Below are positions 34,586 to 45,600 of a DNA stretch of 64,000 bases, piece by piece (within the stretch, counting starts at the first letter, position 1; each line of letters opens with the position of its first letter). The notes beneath the pieces are model-generated. The model had not been told where the DNA came from, did no database searches, and saw only the letters and a list, made by a program, of their open reading frames with translations. The position numbers were made by a program, and so were the translations under genes. The stretch is from Pyrenophora tritici-repentis (Eukaryota > Ascomycota > Dothideomycetes > Pleosporales > Pleosporaceae), in contig NC_089395.1 in assembly GCF_003171515.1 (NCBI RefSeq), positions 1 to 64,000 on the forward strand, read 5' to 3'.

Positions 34586-36158
34586 TCTGTTGTATATTGG
34601 TTCTCCTTGTTTGTTATAGCTGCGAGGACTTCACAGTCTCTGCTATTAGCAAAGTGAGGTTCTTTGCAGTTTGAGCATTTTGGGAGTGTATGGATACAAG
34701 GCTTCCCACTTGTCGTGCAGGTGGAGCATTTATGCTGCGATGTAGGGTGGGTCCCCGCACATAGCTGGCATGCTGTTTGGTTCCGGCATTTAAGCTTTGT
34801 ATGGCCAAAGCCTTGGCAGTTGTCGCATTGGGTAGTAGCTGGAATACTTCTGTACTTTTCAGTACGGAGGCTCTCTCCAAGGATAATGATCCTCGCTCCT
34901 AGTTTCTTTGCTTCAGCTTCTGTTTTAAAAGCAATAACAATAGAGCTGTTTTGCTTGTTCTTCCAGTCTTTTGTAAGCCAGTAGGAGTTACCAACTATTT
35001 GTAGTCCTTTGTTGTATGTAGGGATTTCAGTTTGAAGGATTTCTAGCGTGTCTGCTCCTTCAAAGGTTGTAGGGACGTTGTGGACTATGACTTTTGTCCA
35101 AGATTCTAGTGGTTGAGCGTGTTTGATGTTAAAGAGATCCATCCAGATGTTGGATTGCTGGAGAAGGAATTCTCCAGAGTATCCGCTTGTAGTAGTAAGT
35201 ATGAGATTGTTTCTCTTACTAAGAGCTGCTAGTTGGATAACAGGTCCTGCAATGCCAGCTTTTTGGAATGCCTCGTTGCAGAGTTGCCAACAATCAAATC
35301 AAGCCCTTATCGATAGTGGCAAAAGACTGCAGAAGCATCCGTGCCCGAGGACACGTGCCAGAAAATGGTCCGAAATCTTTATCGATAAGGGCTTGATTTG
35401 ATTGTTGGCAACTCTGCCTCGTTGATTTTGTTTCGTGCTTGGAGCGGGTTGATGGTTTGGTTTTCCTCTAGTGTTGCAACTATTTGGTAGTGCGTAATTA
35501 GTTTCTTAGGCGTTGGCTTTTTCTTTGGGGCTACAGTCGTCCAAGTGGCGTTCTTTGATGGTTGAGCTGCAATTGTTGCGTATGATTGGGGAGCATTTGT
35601 GTTTGTTGTCGTTGTTGCTACTGCTACTGTTTGGTTGTTTTGACCAGCTACTGTGGCTGTTGCCTTCTTTAATGTCTTTGCTGCTTTTTCTGAAGCGTTT
35701 GCTAGAGTAGCTGAGTGGAAGGCGAGCTTGGCAGATAGTTTGTCCGAGATCTGGTTTGTAACTCTCCCTTTTTCCGTGTAGTCTCTAAATACGTCTAGTA
35801 GTTCGAGTAGCTTGTTTTGCTCTTCATATGAGTTGGTCATAATAGAGGCTTGGAGGATCAGGTTTCTAGCCCATTGGATTGCCTGTTCTGGATCTTTTGC
35901 GGTTGGTTTATCAGAGTCATTCTTTTGGAATGGATTTCTTCCAGTTCTGTCGCATACAGGAGAGAAGAGGGCTGGTCGTTTGTTCATGATTGGGACTAGT
36001 CGTTCGGGTGGGTTAGGTTGAGTTTGGGTTGGGGTCGCTGGTGTCTGGTCCTCTTCTATACCCATTTGGATATCATTTTCGAGATAGATTGCGGTATTAG
36101 TGCTGTTTCCGCTTGCCTCTGGGATCTGCACTATGATATTGTCGCTGTCTGGCGGCAT
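34579..36158 (-). pseudogene. LINE ORF1 (gag-like RNA-binding protein), MITE-interrupted
   Basis: The frame starts at 36158 and ends at 34579, overlapping ORF2 by seven bases. The N-terminal half is Thr/Ala/Gln-rich. The C-terminal half carries several Cys/His knuckles (CDNCQGFGHTKLKC, CQLCAGTHPTSQHKC and CSNCKEPHFANSRDC), typical of LINE nucleic-acid-binding proteins. A 138-bp MITE (35279-35416) splits the gene; without it and one 8-bp duplicate the frame is continuous. This copy therefore lacks a normal ORF1 product although ORF2 is open. Confidence 0.88.
35279..35416. mobile_element. MITE (hAT-type) inside LINE ORF1
   Basis: A 138-bp element with inverted ends starting CAGAGTTGCCAACAATCAAA, extending inward through TTATCGATA. 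It is flanked by the 8-bp duplication CCTCGTTG (35271-35278 and 35417-35424). The outer sequence resembles the MITE in Copia-1. Confidence 0.95.
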
Positions 36159-36572
36159 TTTTGTTCTGTTGTTGCTACTTTACACTAGAAGGATACCTAG
36201 TTCTTCTAGCCGTACCGGTGTGAAAGTAGTGAAAGCCTTGCTATTTTACTCTTCTTACTCTCTTTTCTCTATCTTACTGATCTATCGAGTAGATCTCTAG
36301 GATAGGAATCGATTTGGGAGACTAGAAAACAGCGAAAGAGTCAATTGTTGGTGTTTTTGGTTATCTTATCGATAAGGACTGGTCTGTGCGTTTTTGTTTT
36401 GGAAGATTGAACGCGTCTGAAGAATCTCGTTCTACTGGCTCTAGCTTTACAACCAGCTGGCTGCAGAGGCTTAGAGTAGCTGGAATGTTTTTCTTCTGAT
36501 GGTTTCGACTATATTCCGATGAAAAACGACGCGTTTTGATCAGTTTTCGATTTGAGGTGTGTGTTAGTAATG

Positions 36573-36943
36573 TAGAGGAGAGGGTAGAGGGGGTGGCGGG
36601 TGGCGGGTGGGTCCGTAAGGTATCACAAAAAGGGTAGAGGAGAGGGTAGAGTAGAGAGAAGAAGTTTAACAAGTATAAGATAAAAGAAAGAAGAAATATA
36701 AAAGTAAAGAGAAGTAAAGAAGAAAAAGAAAATAGAAGAAGTATAGGGGGTTAGAAAGAAGAGAAGGAGGTAAATAAAAAGAGAGGAGTATAAAAGAAGA
36801 TCGTTAGAAATTAAGATAAAGTAGATAAGGAAAGAGGTATATTAAAAGAAAAAAAGACAAAGAGAAGAGAAGAGAGAGGAAATAAAAGTAGATTATTAAG
36901 AGAGAAAGAAGAAGGTAAGAGTAGAAGTAAGCGTAAAAGTAAG
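36573..36943 (-). repeat. Inverted subtelomeric repeat segment (matches about 1360-1690)
   Basis: A purine-rich + strand that is the reverse complement of the telomere-proximal repeat; TTTATCTTATACTTGTTAAA is shared with about 1596-1615. No gene. Confidence 0.85.
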
Positions 36944-38475
36944 ATCGAACACCAACTTTTCGAGATGACAAAAAGGTCCTGGATTACCCTTTTTTCATCT
37001 CAAATCTATTGAAATGCCTTCCTAGAATCAGTTTCCAACGTCTGTTTCTGAGTGCAGGCGTTGTGGCGGGCGCGCTGGCCGCTGCAACTTTGACAGAGTT
37101 GTGACCTGGCCTTAGTTGAGAGAAATCTCTGCAAGTGGTCCGTGCGCCAACTGATTTTAGATGTTCGATCGAAGGCACCCTCTACGAAACCGACAGAGCA
37201 ACGGCTCTTCCTTAGGTATATAGCTCTATTGCTGCAAAGTAATAGGCCTATATATCTAGATGCTACCTATACCCGAACGCCCTAAACCAACTCGATATAC
37301 CGACCCCATATACCGAACCGCTCCAGCACCTGCTGTCACCAGCACACGCACGAGCAAAACACCGACCAGGCACTAGATGTATAGATCTATTATCTCTCTT
37401 GTAGATCCCTATATACAGACGCCTACACCAAATACCCTCTCCACCGAACGCCCTAAACCGACCCGATATACCGACCCCATATACCGAACCGCTCTAGCAC
37501 CTGCTTTCACTAGCACACGCACGAGCAAAACACCGACCAGGCAATAGCTGTATAGATCTATTCTCTCTCTTGTAGATCCCTATATACAGACGCCTACACC
37601 AAATACCCTCTCCACCGAACGCCCTAAACCGACTCGATATACCGACCCCATATACCGAACCGCTCTAGCACCTGCTTTCACTAGCACACGCACGAGCAAA
37701 ACATCGACCAGGCAATAGCTGTATAGATCTATTCTCTCTCTTGTAGATCCCTATATACAGACGCCTACACCAAAAACGCCCTCTCCACCGAACGCCCTAA
37801 ACCGACTCGATATACCGACCCCATATACCGAACCGCTCTAGCACCTGCTTTCACTAGCACACGCACGAGCAAAACATCGACTAGGCAATAGCTGTATAGG
37901 TCTATTATTGTTAGGTTATAATAGATCCCTGTATACAGACGCCTACACCAAAACGCCCAAAACATCGACTAGGTAATAGCTGTATAGATCTATTCTGTCT
38001 TGTAGATCCCTATATACAGACGCCTACACCAAATACCCTCTCTACCGAACGCCCTAAACCGACTCGATATACCGACCCCATATACCGAACCGCTCCAGCA
38101 CCTGCTTTCACTAGCACACGCACGAGCAAAACATCGACCAGGCAATAGCTGTATAGATCTATTCTCTCTCTTGTAGATCCCTATATACAGACGCCTACAC
38201 AAAACAACAGACAGACACTGTATAAAACTACAAACAATATTTCTTTTCGCAAAGAGCTCGCTGTTACATCTCTTTCTGTTCACCACACTGCTCTTTAGCA
38301 CCCGCGCCAATGGAAGACTAGCTCGGAAATTGGACTACGCAACTATCCTCCAAATTGTACAAGACCTATAGAAACTCCATATTGAACAACATACATAGAA
38401 CGGCTTAGCCAAAGTCCTACATAGTCACCGACTGATACAGGACTCTAATGGAAATATAATAATAATAATAATAAT
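36944..38475 (+). mobile_element. SINE-like non-autonomous element, copy 2
   Basis: A full-length 1.53-kb copy in + orientation from ATCGAACACCAAC to a (TAA)n tail. The 15-bp target duplication AAGCGTAAAAGTAAG lies at 36929-36943 and 38476-38490. Internal 170-bp units are present, with one shortened unit near 37936. The host sequence is the inverted subtelomeric repeat, whose left copy lacks the insert. Confidence 0.9.
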
Positions 38476-38959
38476 AAGCGTAAAAGTAAGAGAAAGAGTA
38501 GGAGTAAAGGTAGTAACAATAGTATCAGTAAGTGTAAGAGTAAAGCGAATAGTAAGAATAAGAGTAACGGTGATAAGGAGAGAGAAATAGAAGAGAAAAA
38601 TAAAAAAAATAAGAAAGACATTATAAAGGGGTAAGAAAAGAAGAAGAAAATAAAGAGAAAGGGAGAAATGTAAAAAGTAGAAAGAAGAGAAAAGAGAATT
38701 AGAAAGTAGAAAGTAAGTATAGAAAAGTAGAGAGACGAGAGTAAGGAGAAGGAGTAGAAGTGCAGTATGTATAAAGAATAAATTAAGGAGAAGATAGTAG
38801 AGAAAAAGAATAGAGGACAGAAAGATAAAAGAGAAGAGAAAGAGATCAAAAGGGTAGAGTAGAAGTAAGGTTAAAGAAATTAAAAGAGATAAGAAAAGAG
38901 AGTAAAAAGAACAAGAGAAAGGAGAGTGAGGGAGAGAGGGAGAGTAAAAAGAATAGAAG
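38476..38959 (-). repeat. Inverted subtelomeric repeat segment (matches about 1000-1360)
   Basis: The reverse complement aligns along about 1005-1360, sharing CTCCTTAATTTATTCTT, CATACTGCACTTCTACTCC and CCTTATCACCGTTACTC. It ends exactly at the edge of the orphan Copia-A LTR. Confidence 0.85.
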
Positions 38960-39194
38960 TGTTAAGAATATGTTAGGTTCAGTCCAGGTCGGCGAGGTGA
39001 GGTTCGTGGAGTAAGCCCGAGCAGAAGGACCGACGCGGAATGATGATCTGTCATGTACGTCCTAAGATCATCATAACAACAAGTAGATAGAACAATAGCT
39101 CTTAGTGAAGTTCAATCCAATACAGGGTTACCTTTCGTACCTCTACTCGGTCGCCTATGGTAGTCATACCACCAGAGGAGACCTTGTTCTAACA
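38960..39194 (+). repeat. Orphan Copia-A LTR
   Basis: A 235-bp copy of the Copia-A LTR, opposite in orientation to the 5' LTR at 29708-29942. Its right edge is followed by ATATT and then by the direct-orientation half of the same integration site. Its left flank (AGAAG) does not match ATATT, so it is not a simple solo LTR. Confidence 0.9.
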
Positions 39195-39568
39195 ATATTC
39201 TCTTATATTTGTATCTACTACTCTCGCTTTTGTATTATTACTACCGCAACGGCCGGCTTCTTGAAACTTAACCTCTTTTCCTCTGCCTTACCCTCTCCCT
39301 TCGCCCTTCCGCCTACTCTTAATCCTCTCTTTCTTATTTTCTATTAAACTCTCTTGTATTTCTTCCTCCCTAAAATTCCTCCACATACAATCTACTATCT
39401 CCTTAATTATTCTTTACCTAACGGGCGGGTAATTCTTATCTACCCTTACTTAATCTCCCTACTCTTGTTCTTTTACTACAATCCCTAACCCTCTTTACTC
39501 TCCCTAACCCTCTCCCTTACCCTTACCCTTACACTCTCCCTCACACTCACACTTTCCCTCACACTCAC
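39195..39568 (+). repeat. Direct-orientation subtelomeric repeat (matches about 1878-2060 and beyond)
   Basis: This continues the repeat on the other side of the Copia-A integration site, with the shared ACCGCAACGG and TAAACTCTCTTGTATTTC landmarks. It then becomes C/T-rich with CCCTAACCC-like and CTCACACTCACA motifs up to Gypsy-1. No gene. Confidence 0.8.
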
Positions 39569-39739
39569 TGTCATGGATCAAACCCGCGACCTCTAGTAAG
39601 CGAGGTGGCCCGTGCGCCTTAAGCGAAGGCCACAGCCGAACACCAAAGTTCGACCCGCGCAGGTCTTCGAACCTGCACGCAATATCTCACTTAGTACTTA
39701 ATACAGATACGGTCATCTCAACTATTGACGTCCCTCACA
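39569..39739 (+). repeat. Gypsy-1 5' LTR
   Basis: A short LTR, nearly identical to 47493-47663. On its minus strand it contains a tRNA-like stretch (D-arm-like GGCC...AAGGC, an anticodon-like stem ACCTC/GAGGT, and GGGTTTGATCC). Confidence 0.95.
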
Positions 39740-40285
39740 CTATATTGCGTCTACCATACGGTACCTAGGACACGCGCGGAAAGTGACCGCACCGAAGAAC
39801 TCAGCGCGCAATCAGTATTGCTCGTGACAGCAACCCCGCAACCCCGCGGCTGAGACGGCGACAACTCGTCCCCCATCTTCGGTCACAGACCCGCATCAGG
39901 ATAGCTCGCGCGCCGCCAACTGGGACTTTGAGGCTCTGTTATACGACTGCGGAGTGGAACTCAATTGTCATTGGCCCTTGTACGCGCGCGATACAAGCTA
40001 TTGTGCTGACAGCGGAAGGCGTGTTGTGCTAGAAGCCCATCATCGAAGGACGTTGCCAGTACCGCGTCGCGATTGAGAGTATCGCGATTGCACTGGAACG
40101 ATTGCGACGGTATCGCATCACCTTGGTGACTGGTAGACGGTTTGGCTCACCGCTTTACTTCGAGCAAGGAGTCAGGAGTGTGACAGCAAATAATCAGCTG
40201 TGCTCCCCGCCCACATTTGACGCACTCTCTCACAATCATAACCACTCTCTTTCTCCACCTACATTAACCACACCCAACACCTTAA
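39740..40285 (+). other. Gypsy-1 leader
   Basis: About 550 bases between 5' LTR and gag start. A primer site should lie at its left edge (CTATATTGCGTCT), but I could not match it to a tRNA. No gene. Confidence 0.6.
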
Positions 40286-42667
40286 ATGTTTAGAACTATC
40301 AACGCCATTAGCGACAACGTCTCTACCGGCGGCCGCCACCCCCGCCGATCTAGCGACATGCAGCCTCCTCCACAGCCCAGCGTGACTGACTTCCCTATTG
40401 GCCGCAAGAAGCGCAAAGACAAAGCGCCCGCGACCCCCCGCAGCCAAGACTCCAGCCGCGAGCGACCTAAGGATACTGCATCCGACACCCAACAAACTAT
40501 TAGCCAAGGCCCCGCTCCTAAGCATGAGCCTGTTCGTCGATCCGAACCAGGCCGTCGAAGCACCTTCGGCTACCCCGCACTTCCAGTTACAGAAGGAGAC
40601 AGCCAAGAGCCCACAATGGTACCACACGACCCTGCCGACATCTACGATGTTATAGTTGGCAGTTGTCGACTCCAATCCCTCAGAAACAAGAACGTCTTGT
40701 CTGCCAAGATTACTCACTCTGAGTTCACGTTCATCACTATTGTACAAAACGAGACTGAGGATGAATTTGAGCTGTACCTAGGCCGAGAATCTCCCCTGGA
40801 AGAATTCCAAGTCCCCGTCTGCACTGACGACGACTTATTGGAGCTAGCCACTTCAAACACCGCGTTCCTGCGCTCTCTAGCTATTGAGCTCATGAAGTTC
40901 GCCGCTGCTTGCGCTCCTATCCTGGACGCGAACATCGATGCAATAACCAAGGAAGCTCACGAAGCCGCTGTTAACCGCTTACGCCTTCGCATCACTAAGG
41001 CTGAAGCTAAGCTTAGCTGGTACGAGAAGGAAGTCTCAAAGCTGACTGAGACTATTGAGACTACTAATGCTGAGTTGGAACACACCAACCGAGAGCGTAA
41101 TGAGCTTAAGCTAGAGGTCGAGCGCTTTTATCGTCCTTCATCCTCCAAGACCGCCGGTTGCACTAACCCTACTCACCAAGACTGGTATGAGGACTGGAAA
41201 CACGAAGAAGCGCAGTCCATTAAGTTCCACGGCCTGTACGAGGAGTTCTTCAGGAAGCACCAGGAAGAGCGCGCCCGCGCAGACCGCTATCACCAGCAGC
41301 GCGCAGAACGCGACGCCGACTACGAAGATGTGGTCGCCCAGAACTGCGCACTTGAAGAACAACTTGTCCAAGCTACTGAGAATACCCGCAAGCTAGAGAC
41401 CTCTCTAACTCAGCAACAGCGTGAGTACAATGACGTTGTTGCGCGCCTTCAGCGATATGATCATAACTTCCGCCCGTACACCTTGCAGCGTCGCGAGGAC
41501 CGCGGTCGTAACAGTCATCTATCTACTCAGCGCAACCGACGACACGAGTCACCTGAGCGCCGTACAGATCGCCGCACTGCATCACCTAACCCGTATCCTA
41601 GCCGACAAGCCACTCCTGTTGTTACTCGGCCTGCGCCTCGCCCTCGCGGCGACTCTCACTCAAGATCGCGCTCCCGCTCCCGCCGAGATCGCGCGAATCC
41701 GTTGAACCAAGATCCTCACCGATATATCCCTCCTCCATACAACGGCCAGCAATCAGTACAACAGGCAGCGTCCACAGTTGGAGGTCTAAGCCTTTCCTTT
41801 AAGCTCCCCGACATTGAAGTCTGGAAAGGCAACGATGATACCAAGAACTACGACAAGTGGCGTCGGTCAGCCATCCAGAAGTGCGAATCTCTGCCTGAAG
41901 ACAAGCAATTGGCCTACTTGGAGATGAAGGTGGACGGCGCAGCATGGCAATATATTGACGATCTCAAGTTCGAACACTACTTGGACCTTCTTGAAGGACT
42001 GGACCCATACTACGCGCGCTCTACCTACGAGAAGGTCTCAGAAGCACAGTCGCAACTCGCTGATGGCTCTCTCAAGATGGGATCGTCTGAATCCTTTGCA
42101 GATTGGCGTGGGCGCTTTATGAGCGTGTGTCGCCTAGTGAAGCTTCCAGACAGCGCCATGATTGGCTACGCTCGCGCTTTCCTGCGACCTGGCCTCGCCG
42201 CCGCCGCCTCACACGCCTTTGACGATGAGCAAGAGAATGCTCTTGTCAAGTTCCTTGACGCCGCCCGCAAGTCTGATCTAACACAGAAACAGATTAATCA
42301 AGGCAAGACCGCTGCTGACAAACCTCGCACCAAGCCGCGCACGCGCTCCCCAAATGATCGTAATCCTGCACGAAAGGCTCGCTCTGGCCGAGGACAACAT
42401 CGCGAAGCTACTACGACGCGCACAGAGTGGCAGAAGGACGCAATGGCTAAGGCTAAGGTCTGCTTCCGTTGTGGCGAGACTGGTCACCAGGCGCGCGATA
42501 AGAAGGGTTGCGCAATCTTAGACTGGGACCAAATCAAGCCTAAGCTTAGTAGTATGCATCTCTATGCTATGGGAGCGGACTTCGACGCCGAAGACGACGA
42601 CTCTAATGCTTCCACTGAAGAGGAGCCTGAGTTGGACGACATGGGCGAGCCAGTTTCGGAAAACTAG
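40286..42667 (+). CDS. Gypsy-1 gag
   Basis: A 793-aa capsid/nucleocapsid protein that packages element RNA in cytoplasmic particles. It has a Pro/Arg-rich start, a long charged coiled-coil-like middle (about residues 215-390, rich in Glu/Lys/Arg), an Arg/Ser segment (RSRSRSRRDR), a retrotransposon gag core (about 510-680) and one CCHC knuckle (CFRCGETGHQARDKKGC, about 727). It ends at TAG 42665-42667 directly after TTCGGAAAAC, where the pol frame overlaps. Upstream ATG choice is uncertain; the first in-frame ATG (40286) was used. Confidence 0.9.
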   Translation: MFRTINAISDNVSTGGRHPRRSSDMQPPPQPSVTDFPIGRKKRKDKAPATPRSQDSSRERPKDTASDTQQTISQGPAPKHEPVRRSEPGRRSTFGYPALPVTEGDSQEPTMVPHDPADIYDVIVGSCRLQSLRNKNVLSAKITHSEFTFITIVQNETEDEFELYLGRESPLEEFQVPVCTDDDLLELATSNTAFLRSLAIELMKFAAACAPILDANIDAITKEAHEAAVNRLRLRITKAEAKLSWYEKEVSKLTETIETTNAELEHTNRERNELKLEVERFYRPSSSKTAGCTNPTHQDWYEDWKHEEAQSIKFHGLYEEFFRKHQEERARADRYHQQRAERDADYEDVVAQNCALEEQLVQATENTRKLETSLTQQQREYNDVVARLQRYDHNFRPYTLQRREDRGRNSHLSTQRNRRHESPERRTDRRTASPNPYPSRQATPVVTRPAPRPRGDSHSRSRSRSRRDRANPLNQDPHRYIPPPYNGQQSVQQAASTVGGLSLSFKLPDIEVWKGNDDTKNYDKWRRSAIQKCESLPEDKQLAYLEMKVDGAAWQYIDDLKFEHYLDLLEGLDPYYARSTYEKVSEAQSQLADGSLKMGSSESFADWRGRFMSVCRLVKLPDSAMIGYARAFLRPGLAAAASHAFDDEQENALVKFLDAARKSDLTQKQINQGKTAADKPRTKPRTRSPNDRNPARKARSGRGQHREATTTRTEWQKDAMAKAKVCFRCGETGHQARDKKGCAILDWDQIKPKLSSMHLYAMGADFDAEDDDSNASTEEEPELDDMGEPVSEN

Positions 42668-45600
42668 ACGCTCCTGATAACAGTCGCATTCAGGAGCTAG
42701 ACTGGCGCAAGGACATACAACAGAACCGCGAGACGCGAGAAAACCATAACCGTCTCAAGGTCGCTGCCGCCAGGATACTATCTCCAGAAGTCGGAGATCA
42801 GGACAACTCACAAGACGTCCAAGACCACTACATCTCTGCGATCGCCGTTAAGGGCCATCTTCGATCTACTAAACAACTACGTTACGACTCCTACACCCTC
42901 ACTTCTTCTAAGGAATGGAAAAAGACAACTACTCTTATCGACACAGGCGCTAGCGCTTCCTTTGTGAACAGGCGATGGGCTAAAGCCATGGGCCTGCCCA
43001 TAATGTCTACCTCTTCACCTATCCAGCTTTCTCTCGCGGATGGGAAGGTTGTTGATACATTGAATGAAGCCGTGGAAATCCAAGTCAAACACGGCAGCCA
43101 CTTATCACCAGTCGTGTGCTTCGTCGCTGACGTAGGAGACTTTGATCTTATCCTTGGTATGACTTGGCTGGAAGACCACGACCCCGGTCTCACCTTCTCA
43201 CCGCGGAGCATGAAGTTCTCTTCTTCACATTGTACTTCATGTTGTCTCGACCACGGTCTCCCTGAGACAGTATACGGCGACGGCAAGACTCCATCACTTT
43301 CAGAATCTCGGCAAACCACGCCCGTGGGCGAGATCTGCATTATCACCGCCAAGGCCGCCTACCTCATGGCTGCGCACAACCCAGACGAAGCCATCTGGGT
43401 CGAACCACAAGACTGGGAGAAGCTTGCTGACCCTCCAGACGACAATAACGATTGCGATTTAGACTCCTTCAAACGCAACATCGCCCGCCTCGCCGCCGTC
43501 ACACAAGAGGACTACGACCACTATATGAACAAGATGGAGAGTCCACATATGACGGAAGCGGAGATCCGCAAACTGGTGCCAGACTGGTTGTACAGCAAGA
43601 TGCCAGACTTGTTCAGTCCTATACAAGCAGGGAAGTTGGCACCTCATCGCGAAGGCGTTGACCATGAGATTGACACCGACGGACGCATTCACAAGCCTAA
43701 GATCTATGGGCTCACACGAACGGAGACCAGGGCCATCAAGGCCTACATCGACGACATGCTCGGACGCGGATTCATCCGACCGTCCACATCTCCGTACGCG
43801 TCACCTGTCTTAGTTGTCAAGAAACCAGGTGGCGGACTTCGCATCTGCGTTGACTACCGTCAGCTCAACGCCATCACCAAGAAGAACCGCAACGCTCCAC
43901 CCTCCATCAAGGAAACGCTGGCCCGCATGGCCAAGGTACGATGGATGACGATTGTCGACGTTGTGGCTGCATTCAACACTGTTCGGATCAAAGAAGGCGA
44001 TGAAGAAAAGACAGCCTTTCTCACTCGGTATGGGCTATACGAATACGTTGTCATGCCCTTCGGCCTCTGCAATGCGCCTGGCACTTTCCAGACCTTTATC
44101 AATGAGACACTCCGCGAGTACCTTGACGATATCTGTACAGCTTACCTCGACGACGTCCTTATATACACCTGCGACGATGACGAGTCAGTTCATGAAGCCG
44201 ACGTCATCAAGGTCCTCTCTAAGATACGCGACGCTGGCCTCCATCTTGATCCCACGAAGTGCAAATTCAAGGTCAAGAAAGTGAAGTACCTAGGCCTCAT
44301 CCTCACTACAGAGGGCATCGAAATGGATCCAAAAAAGGTCTCCACTATACTAGACTGGCAAATACCGCGCTCAGTCAAAGACGTCCAGTCTTTCCTTGGT
44401 TTCGCCAACTTCTACCGTCGCTTCATCAAAGGCTTCTCCTACATCGCAAAAGCCTTGACAGAACTCACGCGCAAGGATGGCGAAGGCAAGGACCAGAGAC
44501 ATCAGTTCCCGCTCATCGCTGATAGCAAAGCTATACAAGCTTTCCATCGACTTAAGGACGCCTTTAAGACTGCAGGAGTCCTTGCACACTTCGATCCTGA
44601 CCTAGAGACTTGGTTGGAAACCGATGCCTCAGATTTCGTTACTGCAGCTATCCTCTCTCAGAAGGACGCGACAGGAGTCCTCCGCCCAGTTGCTTTCCTA
44701 TCGCACAAGATGAACCCTGCGGAATGCAATTATGAGATATACGACAAGGAACTCCTAGCTATTGTCAACGCCTTTGAGCAATGGCGCTTTGAGCTGTCTG
44801 GTACTGATGATCCTATTATGGTGTTGTCTGACCATCAAGCCCTTCAGACCTTTATGACCACAAAGCGCCTCAACAGACGCCAAGCCCGTTGGGCGGAATT
44901 CATGGCAGAGTTCAACTTCATTATCAAGTACAGGCCAGGCAAGCAGGGCACGAAGCCAGACGCTTTGACAAGGCGTCCTGGCGACCTACCCGAGTCACCC
45001 GACGACATCCGCCGTCGGCATCAACTCCAGGTAGTCATCAAGCCTGACCAAGTCGATCCTGAAGCGCGCGTCTGCACCATCAACATCGCCAAGGATGGAG
45101 GTTCTCGCCATGCAGTCTACCTCGCAAATCTCATCACACAGCGCACCCTTCCTGACTCTATCCCCGCAGTCGCGCAAATGCTGTATCAACTTAGCGAGGA
45201 AGACAACATCTCTGAACGGTACGCCGTCCTCGCCGCACTGCCTGGCATCGAGCCTGAGGGGGGAGAAAACGGCGTCTCCCATGACCTCACGAGCAAAAGA
45301 TCGCTCTGTGCAGCCGATAACGTTACAATCTCGCCTATTACAACGCCAATCGCCGCAACTAGTGCGCCCGCGATACCAAACGAGACGCCCGCCGCAATTA
45401 ATGTGCCCGCGCCACCGAACAACGAGCTGACTATTGATGCTCTGCTTGACAATATCAAGGCAGCATACAAGGATGATAAGGTGTTGCAGGCGATCGTCAA
45501 AGCCAAGAAGGACGGCCTACGACGCCTGCCGTTCAAACTCATACATGGAGAAGAGCACCTCAGGCTGGAACTTGGCGATTGCGAGATCACCGACGAACTA

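Larger units (their letters stand above)
30441..36572 (-). mobile_element. Tad1-like LINE retrotransposon, full length
   Basis: A 6.1-kb non-LTR element on the minus strand from 36572 to a (TAA)n tail at 30441. The 14-bp target duplication TAGAGGAGAGGGTA lies at 30427-30440 and 36573-36586. It has a leader of about 410 bp, two overlapping frames and a 3' untranslated region of about 250 bp. ORF1 is interrupted by a MITE. The ORF layout, RNase H domain and TAA tail fit the Tad1 clade of ascomycetes. It is a possible enzyme source for the SINE-like copies. Confidence 0.93.

Noticed and set aside
38960..39194. Simple solo LTR of Copia-A
   Set aside because: Its two flanks do not match (AGAAG and ATATT), and the flanks are inverted relative to each other, so a plain LTR-LTR recombination does not explain it.
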